Notes: a model not told the origin generated them from the letters alone. 64,000 nucleotides of DNA from Stygiobacter sp. (GCA_006218045.1 VBWB01000012.1:35675-99674), one strand, 5' to 3'; positions 1 through 8,356 are shown, numbered from the stretch's first letter. Made by a program: numbers and translations.

Positions 1-90
1 GTGAAGGTGTCCCGTGATAACGGGGCAAATGTGAAGGTGTCCCGTGATAACGGGGCAAACGTGAAGGTGCCCCGCGAGAGCGGGATGGTG
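1..90 (+). repeat. 30-bp tandem repeat, three units
   Basis: Two copies of a 30-bp unit (1-30 and 31-60) differ only in the last base. A third, diverged unit covers 61-90. Each unit begins GTGAAGGTG and contains a short CCCGT...ACGGG inverted repeat. The array may continue upstream of the window. Since 30 is a multiple of 3 the corC frame stays open through it, adding VKVSRDNGAN-type repeats to any protein started early. Confidence 0.85.
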
Positions 91-984
91 GTGAAAAGTC
101 CGCCCGAGACCGGCGGCAATACCGGCGACGATTCGCTGGTGGCCATGGTGCGCGGCTGGGTGCGGGCGCTGCGTCGGGCCAAGGGCGGCGAATCCGTGCG
201 CGAGGCGCTGGAAGATCTGATCGACGACCGCGACGATACCGGTATCCCCATCGACGACCATGAACGCATTCTGCTGGGCAACATCCTGCATCTGCGCGAC
301 GTCACCGCCTATGACGTCATGGTGCCGCGCGCCGATATCCAGGGCGTCGAGGACGGCACCAATCTGGGTGACCTGATCGATCTGTTCTGCCGCTGCGGCC
401 ATTCGCGCCTGCCGGTGCATCGCGGCACCTTGGACGACATCATCGGCATGGTCCACATCAAGGACGTGTTGGCCGCCACCCGTTCCGACCAGGCTTTCCA
501 CCTGCCGCACATCATGCGCCGGGTTCTGTTCGTGTCGCCGGCCATGCGGGTGCCCGACATGCTGCTGGAAATGCGGCTGAAGCGCACGCATATGGCCCTG
601 GTGGTGGACGAATATGGCGGCATCGACGGCCTGGTCACCACCGAGGATCTGGTGGAACAGATCGTCGGCGAGATCGAGGACGAGCACGACGAACAGGAAG
701 AACCGGTGATGAGCATCGCCGCCGACGGCACCATCGAGGCCGATGCGCGGGCCTCCATCGAGGAATTCGAGGCCGCCTTGGGCGCGGTGCTGACCGACGA
801 GGAGCGCGACGAGGTCGACACCCTGGGCGGATTGGTGTTCTTCATCGCCGGGCGCATTCCGTCACGCGGTGAATTGATCGTGCATTCCTCGGGTCTGGAA
901 TTCGAGGTGGTCGATGCCGACCCGCGCCGCATCAAATGGCTGCGGGTACGCCGTCTGCCGCCCGTCGCCGAAGAACAATCCTGA
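1..984 (+). CDS. corC: CorC/HlyC-type CBS-domain protein (start uncertain)
   Basis: This is a cytosolic CorC-type protein with a CBS pair, of the kind linked to Mg2+/Co2+ efflux or membrane homeostasis. The first CBS repeat includes VMVPRADI near residue 106, the second lies around residues 165-225, and a CorC_HlyC transporter-associated domain follows at about 240-315. The reading frame is open from the first base of the window, so the true start may lie outside it. The first 30 residues come from a 30-bp tandem repeat and are not conserved-looking; the ATG at 85 (residue 29) is a more believable start. The stop TGA (982-984) overlaps the ATG of lnt, so the two are translationally coupled. 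In related genomes phoH and ybeY usually lie just upstream. The family is sure; its exact transport role is inferred. Confidence 0.85.
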   Translation: MKVSRDNGANVKVSRDNGANVKVPRESGMVVKSPPETGGNTGDDSLVAMVRGWVRALRRAKGGESVREALEDLIDDRDDTGIPIDDHERILLGNILHLRDVTAYDVMVPRADIQGVEDGTNLGDLIDLFCRCGHSRLPVHRGTLDDIIGMVHIKDVLAATRSDQAFHLPHIMRRVLFVSPAMRVPDMLLEMRLKRTHMALVVDEYGGIDGLVTTEDLVEQIVGEIEDEHDEQEEPVMSIAADGTIEADARASIEEFEAALGAVLTDEERDEVDTLGGLVFFIAGRIPSRGELIVHSSGLEFEVVDADPRRIKWLRVRRLPPVAEEQS

Positions 985-2591
985 TGGCGGCCCAGGTTTC
1001 TTCCGCTTTGCTGCGCGGTTCGCCCTCGAGGGCGGGGGCGTGGGGCGGTTTGGCCAGCCGGGCCGCCGGGTCGACGGGCTGGCGGCGGGGGCTGCTGCTG
1101 GCGCTGCTGGGCGCCCTGGCCACCTTGGCCTTGCCGCCCTTGGGGGCACTGCCGGTCCTGTTGCCATCGCTTTGCGGTCTGGTCTGGGTGCTGGAAGGGG
1201 CGCGGTCGCGCTGGTCGGCTTTTGGTGCCGGCTGGCTGTGGGCCTGGGCCTGGTACGCCATCGGTTTTTATTGGATCGGCAACGCCATGCTGGTCGATCC
1301 CGACAAATTCGCCTGGATGATCCCCTTCGCCACCTTGGGCCTGGGAGCGGTGCAGGCCGTGTTCATCGGCCTGGCCACCTTGGTCACCCATCTGACCCGG
1401 ACCGATGGCGTCGCTCGCATCGTCGTGCTGGCCGGGGCGTGGACGGTGATGGAATGGGTGCGGGCCTGGTTTCTGACCGGTTTTCCATGGAATCCGCTGG
1501 GCTCGGTGTGGGATGCGGTGCCTGCCGTGCTGCAATTGGCGTCGCTGGCCGGGGTCTATGGTCTGTGCGCCTTCACCATCCTGGTTTTCGCCCTGCCGGC
1601 GGCCTTGGCCGATTTTCTCAGTCGGCGGCAACGCTGGCTGGTGCTGGCGGCGGTGGTTTTGCTGCTGGGTGGCGGTTTCGCCTTCGGCCAGGCCCGCCTC
1701 AACGCCCATCCGACCGAAATGGTGCCCGGCATCAAGCTGCGGCTGGTGCAGGCGGCCATCGCCCAGCGTCACATGTGGCGCGAGGATTTGCGGCAAAGTC
1801 AGTTGCTGGAGCATGTGGATTTATCGCGCGGTCCCGGTTTCGACAGCGTCACCCATGTGGTCTGGCCGGAAACGGCGGCGCCGTTCTTCCTGGATCTGGA
1901 CGGGCGCAGCCGAACCATTGCCGCCATGGCGGCACCCGTGGGCGGAGCGCTGCTGACCGGGGCACCGCGCATCACCCCGCAAGGGGTCGAGCCCCTGCAA
2001 TTGTGGAACAGCCTGATGGTCATCGACGGCGCCGGTCAGGTCCTGGGACGTTACGACAAGGTCCATCTGGTGCCGTTCGGCGAATACGTGCCGTTGCGCG
2101 GGCTGTTGCCCATCACCAAGCTGACCGCCGGCGGAACGGACTTTTCCGCTGGCGCCGGTTTGCGCACCCTGGATATCCCCGGTCTGCCGCCGCTGGGGCC
2201 GTTCATCTGCTACGAATCCGTGTTTGCGGGGGAAGTGGTGGGGCGCGACCAAAAGCGCCCGGAATGGTTGCTGACGGTGACCAATGACGGCTGGTTCGGC
2301 AAATCCGCCGGACCGCACCAGCATTTGGCCGCCGGTCGCATGCGGGCGGTGGAGGAAGGCCTGCCCCTGGTGCGCTCCGCCAATACCGGCATCTCCGCCG
2401 TCCTCGATCCACTGGGACGAGAATTGTCGAGACTGGATCTGGGCCAACGTGGAATTATGGATACAGGTTTACCTAAGCCGGTACCGCCGACTCCGTACGG
2501 TCGTTGGGGTAATACGGTTCCGTTGTCGGGCGCTTGTGCTTTACTACTTTTAGGGATTTATTGGCGATTTCAGAGAATTAGAGGTAATTGA
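984..2591 (+). CDS. lnt: Apolipoprotein N-acyltransferase
   Basis: Lnt is an inner-membrane enzyme that transfers an acyl chain from phospholipid to the N-terminal cysteine of apolipoproteins, the last step of lipoprotein maturation. The 535-residue product has several hydrophobic segments in residues 33-235, then a periplasmic carbon-nitrogen hydrolase domain. The catalytic triad is visible: Glu296 in VWPETAAPFF, Lys359 in RYDKVHLVPFGEYVP and Cys409 in FICYESVF. A final hydrophobic segment lies at the C-terminus. The ATG at 984 overlaps the corC stop in a TGATG junction, which is why this start is preferred over one 16 codons upstream. Length and residues fit a functional enzyme. Confidence 0.97.
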   Translation: MAAQVSSALLRGSPSRAGAWGGLASRAAGSTGWRRGLLLALLGALATLALPPLGALPVLLPSLCGLVWVLEGARSRWSAFGAGWLWAWAWYAIGFYWIGNAMLVDPDKFAWMIPFATLGLGAVQAVFIGLATLVTHLTRTDGVARIVVLAGAWTVMEWVRAWFLTGFPWNPLGSVWDAVPAVLQLASLAGVYGLCAFTILVFALPAALADFLSRRQRWLVLAAVVLLLGGGFAFGQARLNAHPTEMVPGIKLRLVQAAIAQRHMWREDLRQSQLLEHVDLSRGPGFDSVTHVVWPETAAPFFLDLDGRSRTIAAMAAPVGGALLTGAPRITPQGVEPLQLWNSLMVIDGAGQVLGRYDKVHLVPFGEYVPLRGLLPITKLTAGGTDFSAGAGLRTLDIPGLPPLGPFICYESVFAGEVVGRDQKRPEWLLTVTNDGWFGKSAGPHQHLAAGRMRAVEEGLPLVRSANTGISAVLDPLGRELSRLDLGQRGIMDTGLPKPVPPTPYGRWGNTVPLSGACALLLLGIYWRFQRIRGN

Positions 2592-2603
2592 TTTTCGACA
2601 ACC

Positions 2604-2658
2604 GTGATTATTGATGGATAATCACACGATTGACTTGCATACAACATAAGACATAAGG
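2604..2658 (+). promoter_or_regulatory. Putative promoter and palindromic operator of the XRE gene
   Basis: A perfect 7-bp inverted repeat, GTGATTA at 2604-2610 and TAATCAC at 2619-2625 with an 8-nt spacer, lies directly upstream of a TTGACT hexamer at 2630-2635. With a 17-bp spacer the -10 would be ATAAGG (2653-2658), which is weak. The palindrome is placed as an operator would be, perhaps for the HTH protein encoded just downstream. This is inferred from position and symmetry only. Confidence 0.35.
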
Positions 2659-2713
2659 TGACCGCGGCGAAGTATCCGCCCCCGTCATTCATGCAAGCAT
2701 TCGGAACGATCTC

Positions 2714-3199
2714 ATGGCTCAGGCACCGAGTAAGGAAAAGACCACGCCCCGTAAGGGCAGTTCCCGGGGGCGGACGCCATCGGGCAAGCCCAACCCCATC
2801 GATGTCCATGTGGGCGCCCGGGTCCGTCTGCGTCGCACGCTTTTGGGCATGAGCCAGGAAAAGCTGGGCGAGGCCTTGGGGTTGACCTTCCAGCAGGTGC
2901 AAAAATACGAGCGCGGCGCCAACCGCGTCGGCGCCTCGCGTTTGTTCGACCTGTCGCGCGTGCTCGACGTGCCGGTCAGCTTTTTCTTCGACGACATGAA
3001 TGATGAGCTGAAGGCGCAAAGCCCGGCCCTGATCGCCGGCATGACCGCGCTGGAAGAGCCGCCGGCCCATTTCGAGCACGACCCCCTGGCCAAGCGCGAG
3101 ACGCTGGAGCTGGTGCGCGCCTATTACCGCATCGCCGACCCCCAAGTGCGGAAACGGGTCTATGAACTGGCCAAGGCCCTGGCCGATTCGGACAGTTGA
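2714..3199 (+). CDS. XRE-family helix-turn-helix transcriptional regulator
   Basis: This is a 161-residue DNA-binding protein. A basic, Lys/Pro-rich N-terminus of about 30 residues is followed by a Cro/CI-type helix-turn-helix (about 33-90) with [20 protein letters not shown] and the recognition-helix region [14 protein letters not shown]. The C-terminal half carries a short acidic region ending in [16 protein letters not shown]. Proteins of this type (HTH followed by a PQVRKR...LAKAL tail) occur in this position, between lnt and metK, in many Rhodospirillales. Target genes are unknown. A palindrome upstream may be its own operator, and an intrinsic terminator follows the gene. Confidence 0.9.
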   Translation: MAQAPSKEKTTPRKGSSRGRTPSGKPNPIDVHVGARVRLRRTLLGMSQEKLGEALGLTFQQVQKYERGANRVGASRLFDLSRVLDVPVSFFFDDMNDELKAQSPALIAGMTALEEPPAHFEHDPLAKRETLELVRAYYRIADPQVRKRVYELAKALADSDS

Positions 3200-3212
3200 A
3201 ATAGCCCTGATC

Positions 3213-3248
3213 AAGGCGGGGGAATCGGCACGGCCCCGCCCTTTTTTT
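3213..3248 (+). terminator. Rho-independent terminator after the XRE gene
   Basis: The stem GGCGGGG (3215-3221) pairs with CCCCGCC (3234-3240) and is followed at once by seven T residues (3242-3248). It separates the regulator from the metK leader. Confidence 0.9.
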
Positions 3249-3325
3249 GCGAATGCGCTTGACGGCGGGTGGCCCCACCTGCCACAAGAACCCCCCTGGG
3301 GACAGGCACTTTGTGTCTGCTCGTC

Positions 3326-3378
3326 CACGTGGAGATTTGTGACCGCTTGCCGCCACGAAAAACACCGGCTAAGTGGGT
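3326..3378 (+). ncRNA. SAM-II riboswitch in the metK leader
   Basis: The leader carries the landmarks of a SAM-II aptamer in the right order: P1 5' strand GTGG (3329-3332), GATTTG (3334-3339), GCTTG (3345-3349), P1 3' strand CCAC (3353-3356), an A-rich linker, and GGCTAAG (3367-3373) followed by GGG. SAM-II is a pseudoknot that binds S-adenosylmethionine and usually blocks ribosome access. Here the aptamer ends about 75 nt before the metK start, farther than usual. A second, closer match to the consensus lies ahead of metZ, which supports the call. Confidence 0.8.
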
Positions 3379-3451
3379 GCATCGCGATGGCCTCTTGATC
3401 CATTCCGAATGCCCCTGGTCCACTTTCGTCTGGAACTAGGAGGGCTTGCCC

Positions 3452-4624
3452 GTGTCCAAAAAGAATTTCCTGTTCACCTCTGAATCGGTTTCCGAAGGCC
3501 ATCCCGACAAGGTGTCGGATCGCATTTCCGACGCCGTTGTCGACGCTTTCCTGGCCGCCGACCCGCATTCGCGCGTGGCGGTTGAAACGCTGACCACCAC
3601 CAATCTGATCGTGCTGGCCGGTGAAGTGCGCGGTCCGGCCTCGGTCAACGCGGCGCTGATGGAAGACATCGCCCGCCATGCGGTGCGCGATATCGGTTAC
3701 GAACAGGAGGGTTTCCACTGGAAGGACGCCCAGGTTCAGGTCCATGTGCACCAGCAATCCGCCGACATCGCCGTCGGCGTCGACGCCGCCGGTGAAAAGG
3801 ACGAGGGCGCCGGCGACCAGGGCATCATGTTCGGCTATGCCTGCACCGAAACCCCGGTGCTGATGCCCGCCCCCATCTATTTCGCCCACGAGATCCTGAA
3901 GTCGCTGGCCGAGGCCCGTCATTCCGGCGCCGAGCCGCTGTTGGGCCCGGATGCCAAGAGCCAGGTGACCTTGCAGTACCGCGACGGCAAGCCGGTCGGC
4001 TGCACCTCGGTGGTGGTCTCGACCCAGCATGGCGCCAGCCTGTCCCAGGCCGATGTGCGTGAAATCGTCCGCCCGCACGTCCTGAACGTCCTGCCGGAAG
4101 GCTGGATGTGCCCGGAAGACACCTTCTACGTCAACCCCACCGGTCGTTTCGTCATCGGCGGTCCCGACGGCGATTGCGGTCTGACCGGTCGCAAGATCAT
4201 CGTCGACACCTATGGTGGCGCGGCGCCCCATGGCGGCGGCGCTTTCTCGGGCAAGGATCCGACCAAGGTCGACCGTTCCGCCGCCTATGCCTCGCGCTAT
4301 CTGGCCAAGAACGTGGTCGGCGCCGGTCTGGCCGAGCGTTGCGTCATCCAGCTCAGCTACGCCATCGGCGTGTCCAAGCCGCTGTCGGTCTATGTCGACA
4401 CCTACGGCACCGGTCGCGTCGATGAAGACCGGCTGTCCGAGGTGTTGCAGCAATTGATGGATCTGAGCCCGCGTGGCATCCGCACCCATCTGGGCCTGAA
4501 CAAGCCCATCTACGCCCGCACCGCCGCCTATGGCCATTTCGGTCGCAATCCCGATGCCGATGGCGGCTTCTCGTGGGAAAAGCTGGATCTGGTCGATCAA
4601 CTCAAGCGCGCTTTCGGTGCGTGA
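3452..4624 (+). CDS. metK: S-adenosylmethionine synthetase
   Basis: MetK makes S-adenosylmethionine from methionine and ATP in the cytosol. The 390-residue product has the family signatures: GHPDK near the N-terminus (ATP-binding His and metal-binding Asp), [12 protein letters not shown], and the glycine-rich loop [19 protein letters not shown]. The GTG at 3452 is chosen because AGGAGGG (3438-3444) sits seven bases upstream; a TTG two codons earlier is poorly spaced. Expression is probably controlled by the SAM-II riboswitch in the leader, giving product feedback. The stop overlaps the trmB start by one base (TGATG). Confidence 0.98.
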   Translation: MSKKNFLFTSESVSEGHPDKVSDRISDAVVDAFLAADPHSRVAVETLTTTNLIVLAGEVRGPASVNAALMEDIARHAVRDIGYEQEGFHWKDAQVQVHVHQQSADIAVGVDAAGEKDEGAGDQGIMFGYACTETPVLMPAPIYFAHEILKSLAEARHSGAEPLLGPDAKSQVTLQYRDGKPVGCTSVVVSTQHGASLSQADVREIVRPHVLNVLPEGWMCPEDTFYVNPTGRFVIGGPDGDCGLTGRKIIVDTYGGAAPHGGGAFSGKDPTKVDRSAAYASRYLAKNVVGAGLAERCVIQLSYAIGVSKPLSVYVDTYGTGRVDEDRLSEVLQQLMDLSPRGIRTHLGLNKPIYARTAAYGHFGRNPDADGGFSWEKLDLVDQLKRAFGA

Positions 4625-5340
4625 TGTCCAAGGGCGATGGCAAGAAGCCGGTTGACGACAAGCCGCGCTTTTTCGGCCGGCGCCGCGGCAAGACGCTGCG
4701 GCGGACCGCCCAAGGATTGATGGAAACGCTGCTGCCCCGGCTGGCCATCGTGCCGCCGGGGCAGGGCGAGCCCTGCCTTGACGTCACCGGCCTGTTTCCC
4801 CGCCCGGTCCAGGCGGTGTGGCTGGAAGTGGGCTTCGGTGGCGGCGAGCATGTGGCGGCGCAAGCCCGCCTTTACCCCGACATCGGTATTATCGGCTGCG
4901 AGCCGTTCAACAATGGCATCGCCAGTCTGCTGGGCCATCTGGCCGGCAGCGACATCGACACCGTCCGCATCTTGCCCGACGATGTGCGCCAATTGCTGCC
5001 CGGTCTGCCCGAGGGCTGCATCAGCCGCGCCTTTGTCCTGTTTCCCGATCCGTGGCCGAAAAAGCGCCACGCCGAGCGCCGCTTCATCGGGCGCGACAAT
5101 CTGGATGGTTTGGCCCGGGTGCTGGCCGACGGGGCCGAATTAAGGGTGGCCTCCGACGATCCGGTCTATCAGGCCTGGGCGGCGGAGCAATTGCGCGCCC
5201 ATCCCGCTTTCAGCGAAGCCCAGGTCACCAGCGACCGCACCACCTTGCCCGAGGACTGGCCGCCGACCCGCTACGAGCAGAAATGCCTGGCCGGGCGCGA
5301 TCCGGTATTTTTCCGTTTCATCCGCAAAAACCGCGTCTGA
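4624..5340 (+). CDS. trmB: tRNA (guanine-N7-)-methyltransferase
   Basis: TrmB methylates G46 of the tRNA variable loop using S-adenosylmethionine. The 238-residue protein has a basic N-terminus (FFGRRRGKTLRR), the Rossmann SAM-binding loop VGFGGGEH and the diagnostic FPDPWPKKRHAERR motif, followed by PTRYEQKCLAGR at the C-terminus. Its ATG overlaps the metK stop, so the SAM-making and SAM-using genes are coupled and share the riboswitch leader. Length is normal for the family. Confidence 0.97.
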   Translation: MSKGDGKKPVDDKPRFFGRRRGKTLRRTAQGLMETLLPRLAIVPPGQGEPCLDVTGLFPRPVQAVWLEVGFGGGEHVAAQARLYPDIGIIGCEPFNNGIASLLGHLAGSDIDTVRILPDDVRQLLPGLPEGCISRAFVLFPDPWPKKRHAERRFIGRDNLDGLARVLADGAELRVASDDPVYQAWAAEQLRAHPAFSEAQVTSDRTTLPEDWPPTRYEQKCLAGRDPVFFRFIRKNRV

Positions 5341-5403
5341 CCGTCTGGTAAAGACGGCGGACCTTCCTACATAGGCGCGCGTTTTAGCTCGAGGGGGATT
5401 TCG

Positions 5404-6150
5404 ATGATGGAATGGCTTACCGATCCGCAGCTGTGGATCAGCCTGTTGACGCTGGCGGCGTTGGAAATCGTGCTGGGCATCGACAATCTGGTGTTCCTGA
5501 CCATCCTGTCCGACCGCCTGCCCGAGGCGCAGCGTCCGCTGGCCCGCAAGCTGGGCCTGGCCTTCGCCCTGATCACCCGCCTGGCCTTGCTGGCCTCGCT
5601 GTCGTGGATCGTCGGTCTGGTCGACCCGGTGTTCACCGTCTGGGATCACGCGGTGTCGTGGCGCGACATCATCCTGATCGGCGGCGGCCTGTTCCTGCTG
5701 ACCAAGGCCACCCACGAAATTCACGGCTCGCTGGAAGGCGAGGAAGACGACGGGCAGGGCGGTGCGGTCAAGGCCGCCGCCGCCGGCTTTGTCGCCACCA
5801 TCATCCAGATCGGCATCCTGGATATCGTCTTCTCGCTCGATTCGGTCATCACCGCCGTCGGCATGGTCGATCAGCTGGAGGTGATGGCGACCGCCGTGAT
5901 CATCGCCGTCATCGTCATGCTGGTGGCCGCCGGGCCGCTGTCGGCCTTCGTCTCGGCCCACCCCACCGTCAAGATGCTGGCCCTGTCCTTCCTGCTTTTG
6001 GTGGGCATGGCGCTGATCGCCGACGGCCTGGGCTTCCACATTCCCAAGGGCTATCTGTACTTCGCCATGGGCTTCTCGGTCCTGGTCGAGGCGCTCAACC
6101 TGATCGCCCGGCGTAGGCGCAAGCCGGTCAAGTTGCGCAATTCGCTGTAA
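5404..6150 (+). CDS. TerC-family integral membrane protein
   Basis: This 248-residue inner-membrane protein has seven likely transmembrane segments and the TerC signature LEIVLGIDNLVFLTI near residue 22, repeated in part as DIVFSLDSVITA near residue 140. The paired acidic residues in membrane segments are typical of the family, linked to metal homeostasis and tellurite resistance. A Glu/Asp-rich loop lies near residue 115. It is monocistronic: a hairpin precedes it and a long hairpin follows it. The substrate is not known from sequence. Confidence 0.92.
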   Translation: MMEWLTDPQLWISLLTLAALEIVLGIDNLVFLTILSDRLPEAQRPLARKLGLAFALITRLALLASLSWIVGLVDPVFTVWDHAVSWRDIILIGGGLFLLTKATHEIHGSLEGEEDDGQGGAVKAAAAGFVATIIQIGILDIVFSLDSVITAVGMVDQLEVMATAVIIAVIVMLVAAGPLSAFVSAHPTVKMLALSFLLLVGMALIADGLGFHIPKGYLYFAMGFSVLVEALNLIARRRRKPVKLRNSL

Positions 6151-6160
6151 TTTACTTAAC

Positions 6161-6198
6161 CATAAGAGCATCGGGGTTGTTGCCCTGGTGCTCTTATG
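6161..6198 (+). terminator. Long hairpin after terC
   Basis: CATAAGAGCA (6161-6170) pairs perfectly with TGCTCTTATG (6189-6198), with an inner GGG/CCC stem. There is no T tract, so it may be a factor-assisted terminator or an mRNA 3'-end stabiliser rather than a classic intrinsic terminator. Confidence 0.55.
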
Positions 6199-6264
6199 CT
6201 AAGGCTTGCGCCGCTTTTTTTGACGGAAGCCGGGGCTTTCGTCCGTGCCGATCAGGAGCCGATC

Positions 6265-6603
6265 ATGGCCTATGTGGTGACCGAGAACTGCATCAAGTGC
6301 AAGTTTCAGGATTGCGTCGAAGTGTGCCCGGTGGATTGCTTCTACGAGGGCGAGAATTTTCTGGTCATCAATCCGGATGAGTGCATCGATTGCGGCGTCT
6401 GCGAACCGGAATGCCCGGCCGAGGCCATTCTCCCCGATTCCGACGACAAGGCCGCCGCCTGGGCCCAGCTCAACCGCGATTATTCCGGCCAATGGCCCAA
6501 CATCACCCGCAAGGGCGATGCCCCCGCCGATGCCGAGACGTGGAAGAACAAGCCGGGCAAGGCGGAATTGCTGTCGCCCAATCCGGGCAAAGGCACCGTC
6601 TGA
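6265..6603 (+). CDS. fdxA: Seven-iron (3Fe-4S/4Fe-4S) ferredoxin
   Basis: This is a small cytosolic electron carrier of 112 residues, the standard length of the Azotobacter FdI type. The N-terminal cluster motif is [18 protein letters not shown], where the spacing between cysteines fits a 3Fe-4S plus 4Fe-4S protein, and the second motif is [16 protein letters not shown]. The ATG at 6265 gives the conserved start [13 protein letters not shown]; the longer open frame upstream (from 6196) is not family-like. A strong terminator follows. Pairing with carD downstream is common in alphaproteobacteria. Confidence 0.96.
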   Translation: MAYVVTENCIKCKFQDCVEVCPVDCFYEGENFLVINPDECIDCGVCEPECPAEAILPDSDDKAAAWAQLNRDYSGQWPNITRKGDAPADAETWKNKPGKAELLSPNPGKGTV

Positions 6604-6907
6604 CCACCGTCGCCCTGCTTTTACCCCATCATTTTTGCATCGCAGCCCGGCCCACTCCAAAGGTGGGGCCGGGCTTTTTACCGTGCTTTCATCGGACCGT
6701 CATGCTATAAGAGCCAGTCCGCCGAATCAGGTAAGCGCGGACGCCATACGGCTCTAAGAGCCATTGGGCGGGCATCCGTCCCCTTTTGTACAATATGATT
6801 CACTGATCCTCCGCCACTTTCGGATGTGGCCGGAATCGCCTTCGTCGTCTCGGTGGAGGTCGGTCCCTATCCATTAAGCCGCGCGGATCCAGCAGGGAAG
6901 AGAACAA
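6604..6907 (+). promoter_or_regulatory. Intergenic region fdxA-carD with structured carD leader
   Basis: This 304-bp gap holds the fdxA terminator and then about 230 bp ahead of carD. In the latter, AAGAGCC (6709-6715) can pair with GGCTCT (6750-6755), with an inner stem GTCCGC (6717-6722)/GCGGAC (6737-6742). The same GGCTCT is also the left half of a palindrome GGCTCTAAGAGCC (6750-6762). Two exclusive pairings are therefore possible. TACAAT and TATGAT hexamers near 6788-6800 are possible -10 elements. No open reading frame of note was seen. Confidence 0.4.
6644..6680 (+). terminator. Rho-independent terminator after fdxA
   Basis: AGCCCGGCCCAC (6644-6655) pairs with GTGGGGCCGGGC (6663-6674), with one bulged G, and five T residues follow. 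Confidence 0.92.
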
Positions 6908-7402
6908 ATGTCGAGCGTTTCTTTCGCCGAAGGTGATTATGTGGTTTACCCGACCCATGGCGTTGGCCAGGTGATGGCCATCGAGAACCAGGAAATCGGC
7001 GGTATGAAGCTGCAATTGTTCGTCATCACCTTTGAACGCGACCGCATGACCCTGCGCGTCCCGGTGGCCAAGGCCACCAAGTCGGGCCTGCGCAAGCTGT
7101 CGTCGCGCAAGGACATGGACACCGCGCTGTCGACCCTGAAGGGCCGGGCCAAGGTCAAGCGCACCATGTGGAGCCGCCGGGCTCAGGAATACGAAGCCAA
7201 GATCAATTCCGGCGATCCGGTTTCCATCGCCGAGGTGGTGCGCGATCTGTACCGCAACGCCAACCAGCCCGATCAGTCCTATAGCGAACGCCAGATTTAT
7301 GAGGCGGCGCTGGAACGGCTGGCCGCCGAGTTGGCCGCGGTCGAGGGCATCGACGCCGAAGCCGCCGCCGCCAAGCTGTGTGAATTGCTGGCCGCCGCCT
7401 GA
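6908..7402 (+). CDS. carD: CarD-family transcriptional regulator
   Basis: CarD/CdnL proteins bind the RNA polymerase beta subunit and stabilise open complexes, notably at rRNA promoters. The 164-residue protein starts with the Tudor-like RNAP-interaction domain (YVVYPTHGVGQVMAIE near residue 12, then LRVPVAKA) and ends in the helical DNA-binding domain, with the conserved MWSRRAQEYEAKINSGD and YRNANQPDQSYSERQIYEAA segments. The start fits GGGAAGAGAA upstream. It is the usual alphaproteobacterial length and stands alone, between a structured leader and a terminator. Confidence 0.95.
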   Translation: MSSVSFAEGDYVVYPTHGVGQVMAIENQEIGGMKLQLFVITFERDRMTLRVPVAKATKSGLRKLSSRKDMDTALSTLKGRAKVKRTMWSRRAQEYEAKINSGDPVSIAEVVRDLYRNANQPDQSYSERQIYEAALERLAAELAAVEGIDAEAAAAKLCELLAAA

Positions 7403-7420
7403 TAATTCAGGCTATTAATG

Positions 7421-7460
7421 CGAACGCGGTCCCGGCCAGACGGTTGGGGCCGCGTTTTCC
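7421..7460 (+). terminator. Rho-independent terminator after carD
   Basis: AACGCGGTCCC (7423-7433) pairs with GGGGCCGCGTT (7446-7456) and runs into TTTT. It overlaps the 5' end of the open frame of the next gene, which argues against an early start there. Confidence 0.85.
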
Positions 7461-7543
7461 ATTGGTCAGCATCAATCGCGGGCGTTGACGGATTCTTTCG
7501 CGCCTGCGACCATGCCCCAGACCGCAAGCGGGATCGTGTGGGC

Positions 7544-8356
7544 ATGGCTGCCAGTATTTCCGATAACAACGTTTTCGCCACCCTTCGGGGATCGGGCCGG
7601 ATCTGGGCGGTGGGGGCCATCCACGGCGAGGTCGGGCGTCTGCGCGCCTTGCATGCATCCTTGGCCCAGACCATGAAGCCCGGCGACCAGATCGTCTATC
7701 TGGGCGATATCCTGGGCTATGGCAGCGACGTGCGCGCCACCATCGACGAGGTTCTGGTGTTCCGCCGTTCGTTCCTGGCCCAGCCGGGGGTCGAGGTGGA
7801 CGATATCGTCTTCCTGCGCGGTGCCCAGGAAGAAATGTGGCAGAAGCTGCTGCAACTGCAATTCGCCCCCAACCCCACCGAAGTGCTGAAATGGATGCTC
7901 GATCACGGCATCGGCCCGACTTTGGCCGCTTATGGCGGTAATATCGAGGAAGGCATGCTGGCGGCGCGTGACGGCATCACTCCCCTGACCAAGTGGACCT
8001 CGGCCCTGCGTCAGAACATGCGGTTGTATGACGGCCACACCACGCTGATGAGCGTGCTGAAGCATGCGGCCTATACCGACGATGACGGTCTGCTGTTCGT
8101 CCATGCCGGCATCGATCCGACCCGGCCCCTGTCGGCCCAGTTGGATGCGTTCTGGTGGGGCTCGTCCGGGTTCGAGCTGCTGGACGGACCTTACGGCAGT
8201 TTCCGCATGGTGGTACGGGGCTCCGACCGTCGTCGCGGCGGGGTAAGGGTGGGGGCGTTCACCGCCACCCTGGATTCCGGCTGCGGCCTGGGTGGCCCGC
8301 TGACCGCCGCCTGCTTCGGCGCCGACGGCCAGATGCTGCAAATGCTGGAAGCATGA
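7544..8356 (+). CDS. Degenerate metallophosphoesterase-like protein
   Basis: This 270-residue protein has the layout of a calcineurin-like (PPP-type) phosphatase, but key metal ligands are changed. Motif I, usually GDxHG, reads VGAIHGE near residue 24, so the Asp is Ala. Motif II keeps its Asp in YLGDILGYG. Motif III, usually GNHE, reads RGAQEEM, losing Asn and His. A late FVHAGIDP keeps its His. The protein may be a non-catalytic binder or use a different metal site. The ATG at 7544 is chosen because the open frame upstream crosses the carD terminator and does not look coding. Family assignment is good; activity is doubtful. Confidence 0.8.
   Translation: MAASISDNNVFATLRGSGRIWAVGAIHGEVGRLRALHASLAQTMKPGDQIVYLGDILGYGSDVRATIDEVLVFRRSFLAQPGVEVDDIVFLRGAQEEMWQKLLQLQFAPNPTEVLKWMLDHGIGPTLAAYGGNIEEGMLAARDGITPLTKWTSALRQNMRLYDGHTTLMSVLKHAAYTDDDGLLFVHAGIDPTRPLSAQLDAFWWGSSGFELLDGPYGSFRMVVRGSDRRRGGVRVGAFTATLDSGCGLGGPLTAACFGADGQMLQMLEA

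Noticed and set aside
1-90. CRISPR-like array at the window start
   Set aside because: The units are contiguous with no spacers, so this is a plain tandem repeat.
2570-4600. A 676-codon open frame on the minus strand across the XRE gene and metK
   Set aside because: It lies opposite clearly coding genes, has low-complexity Gly/His/Gln-rich translation and no family motif. Long antisense frames are expected in high-GC DNA.
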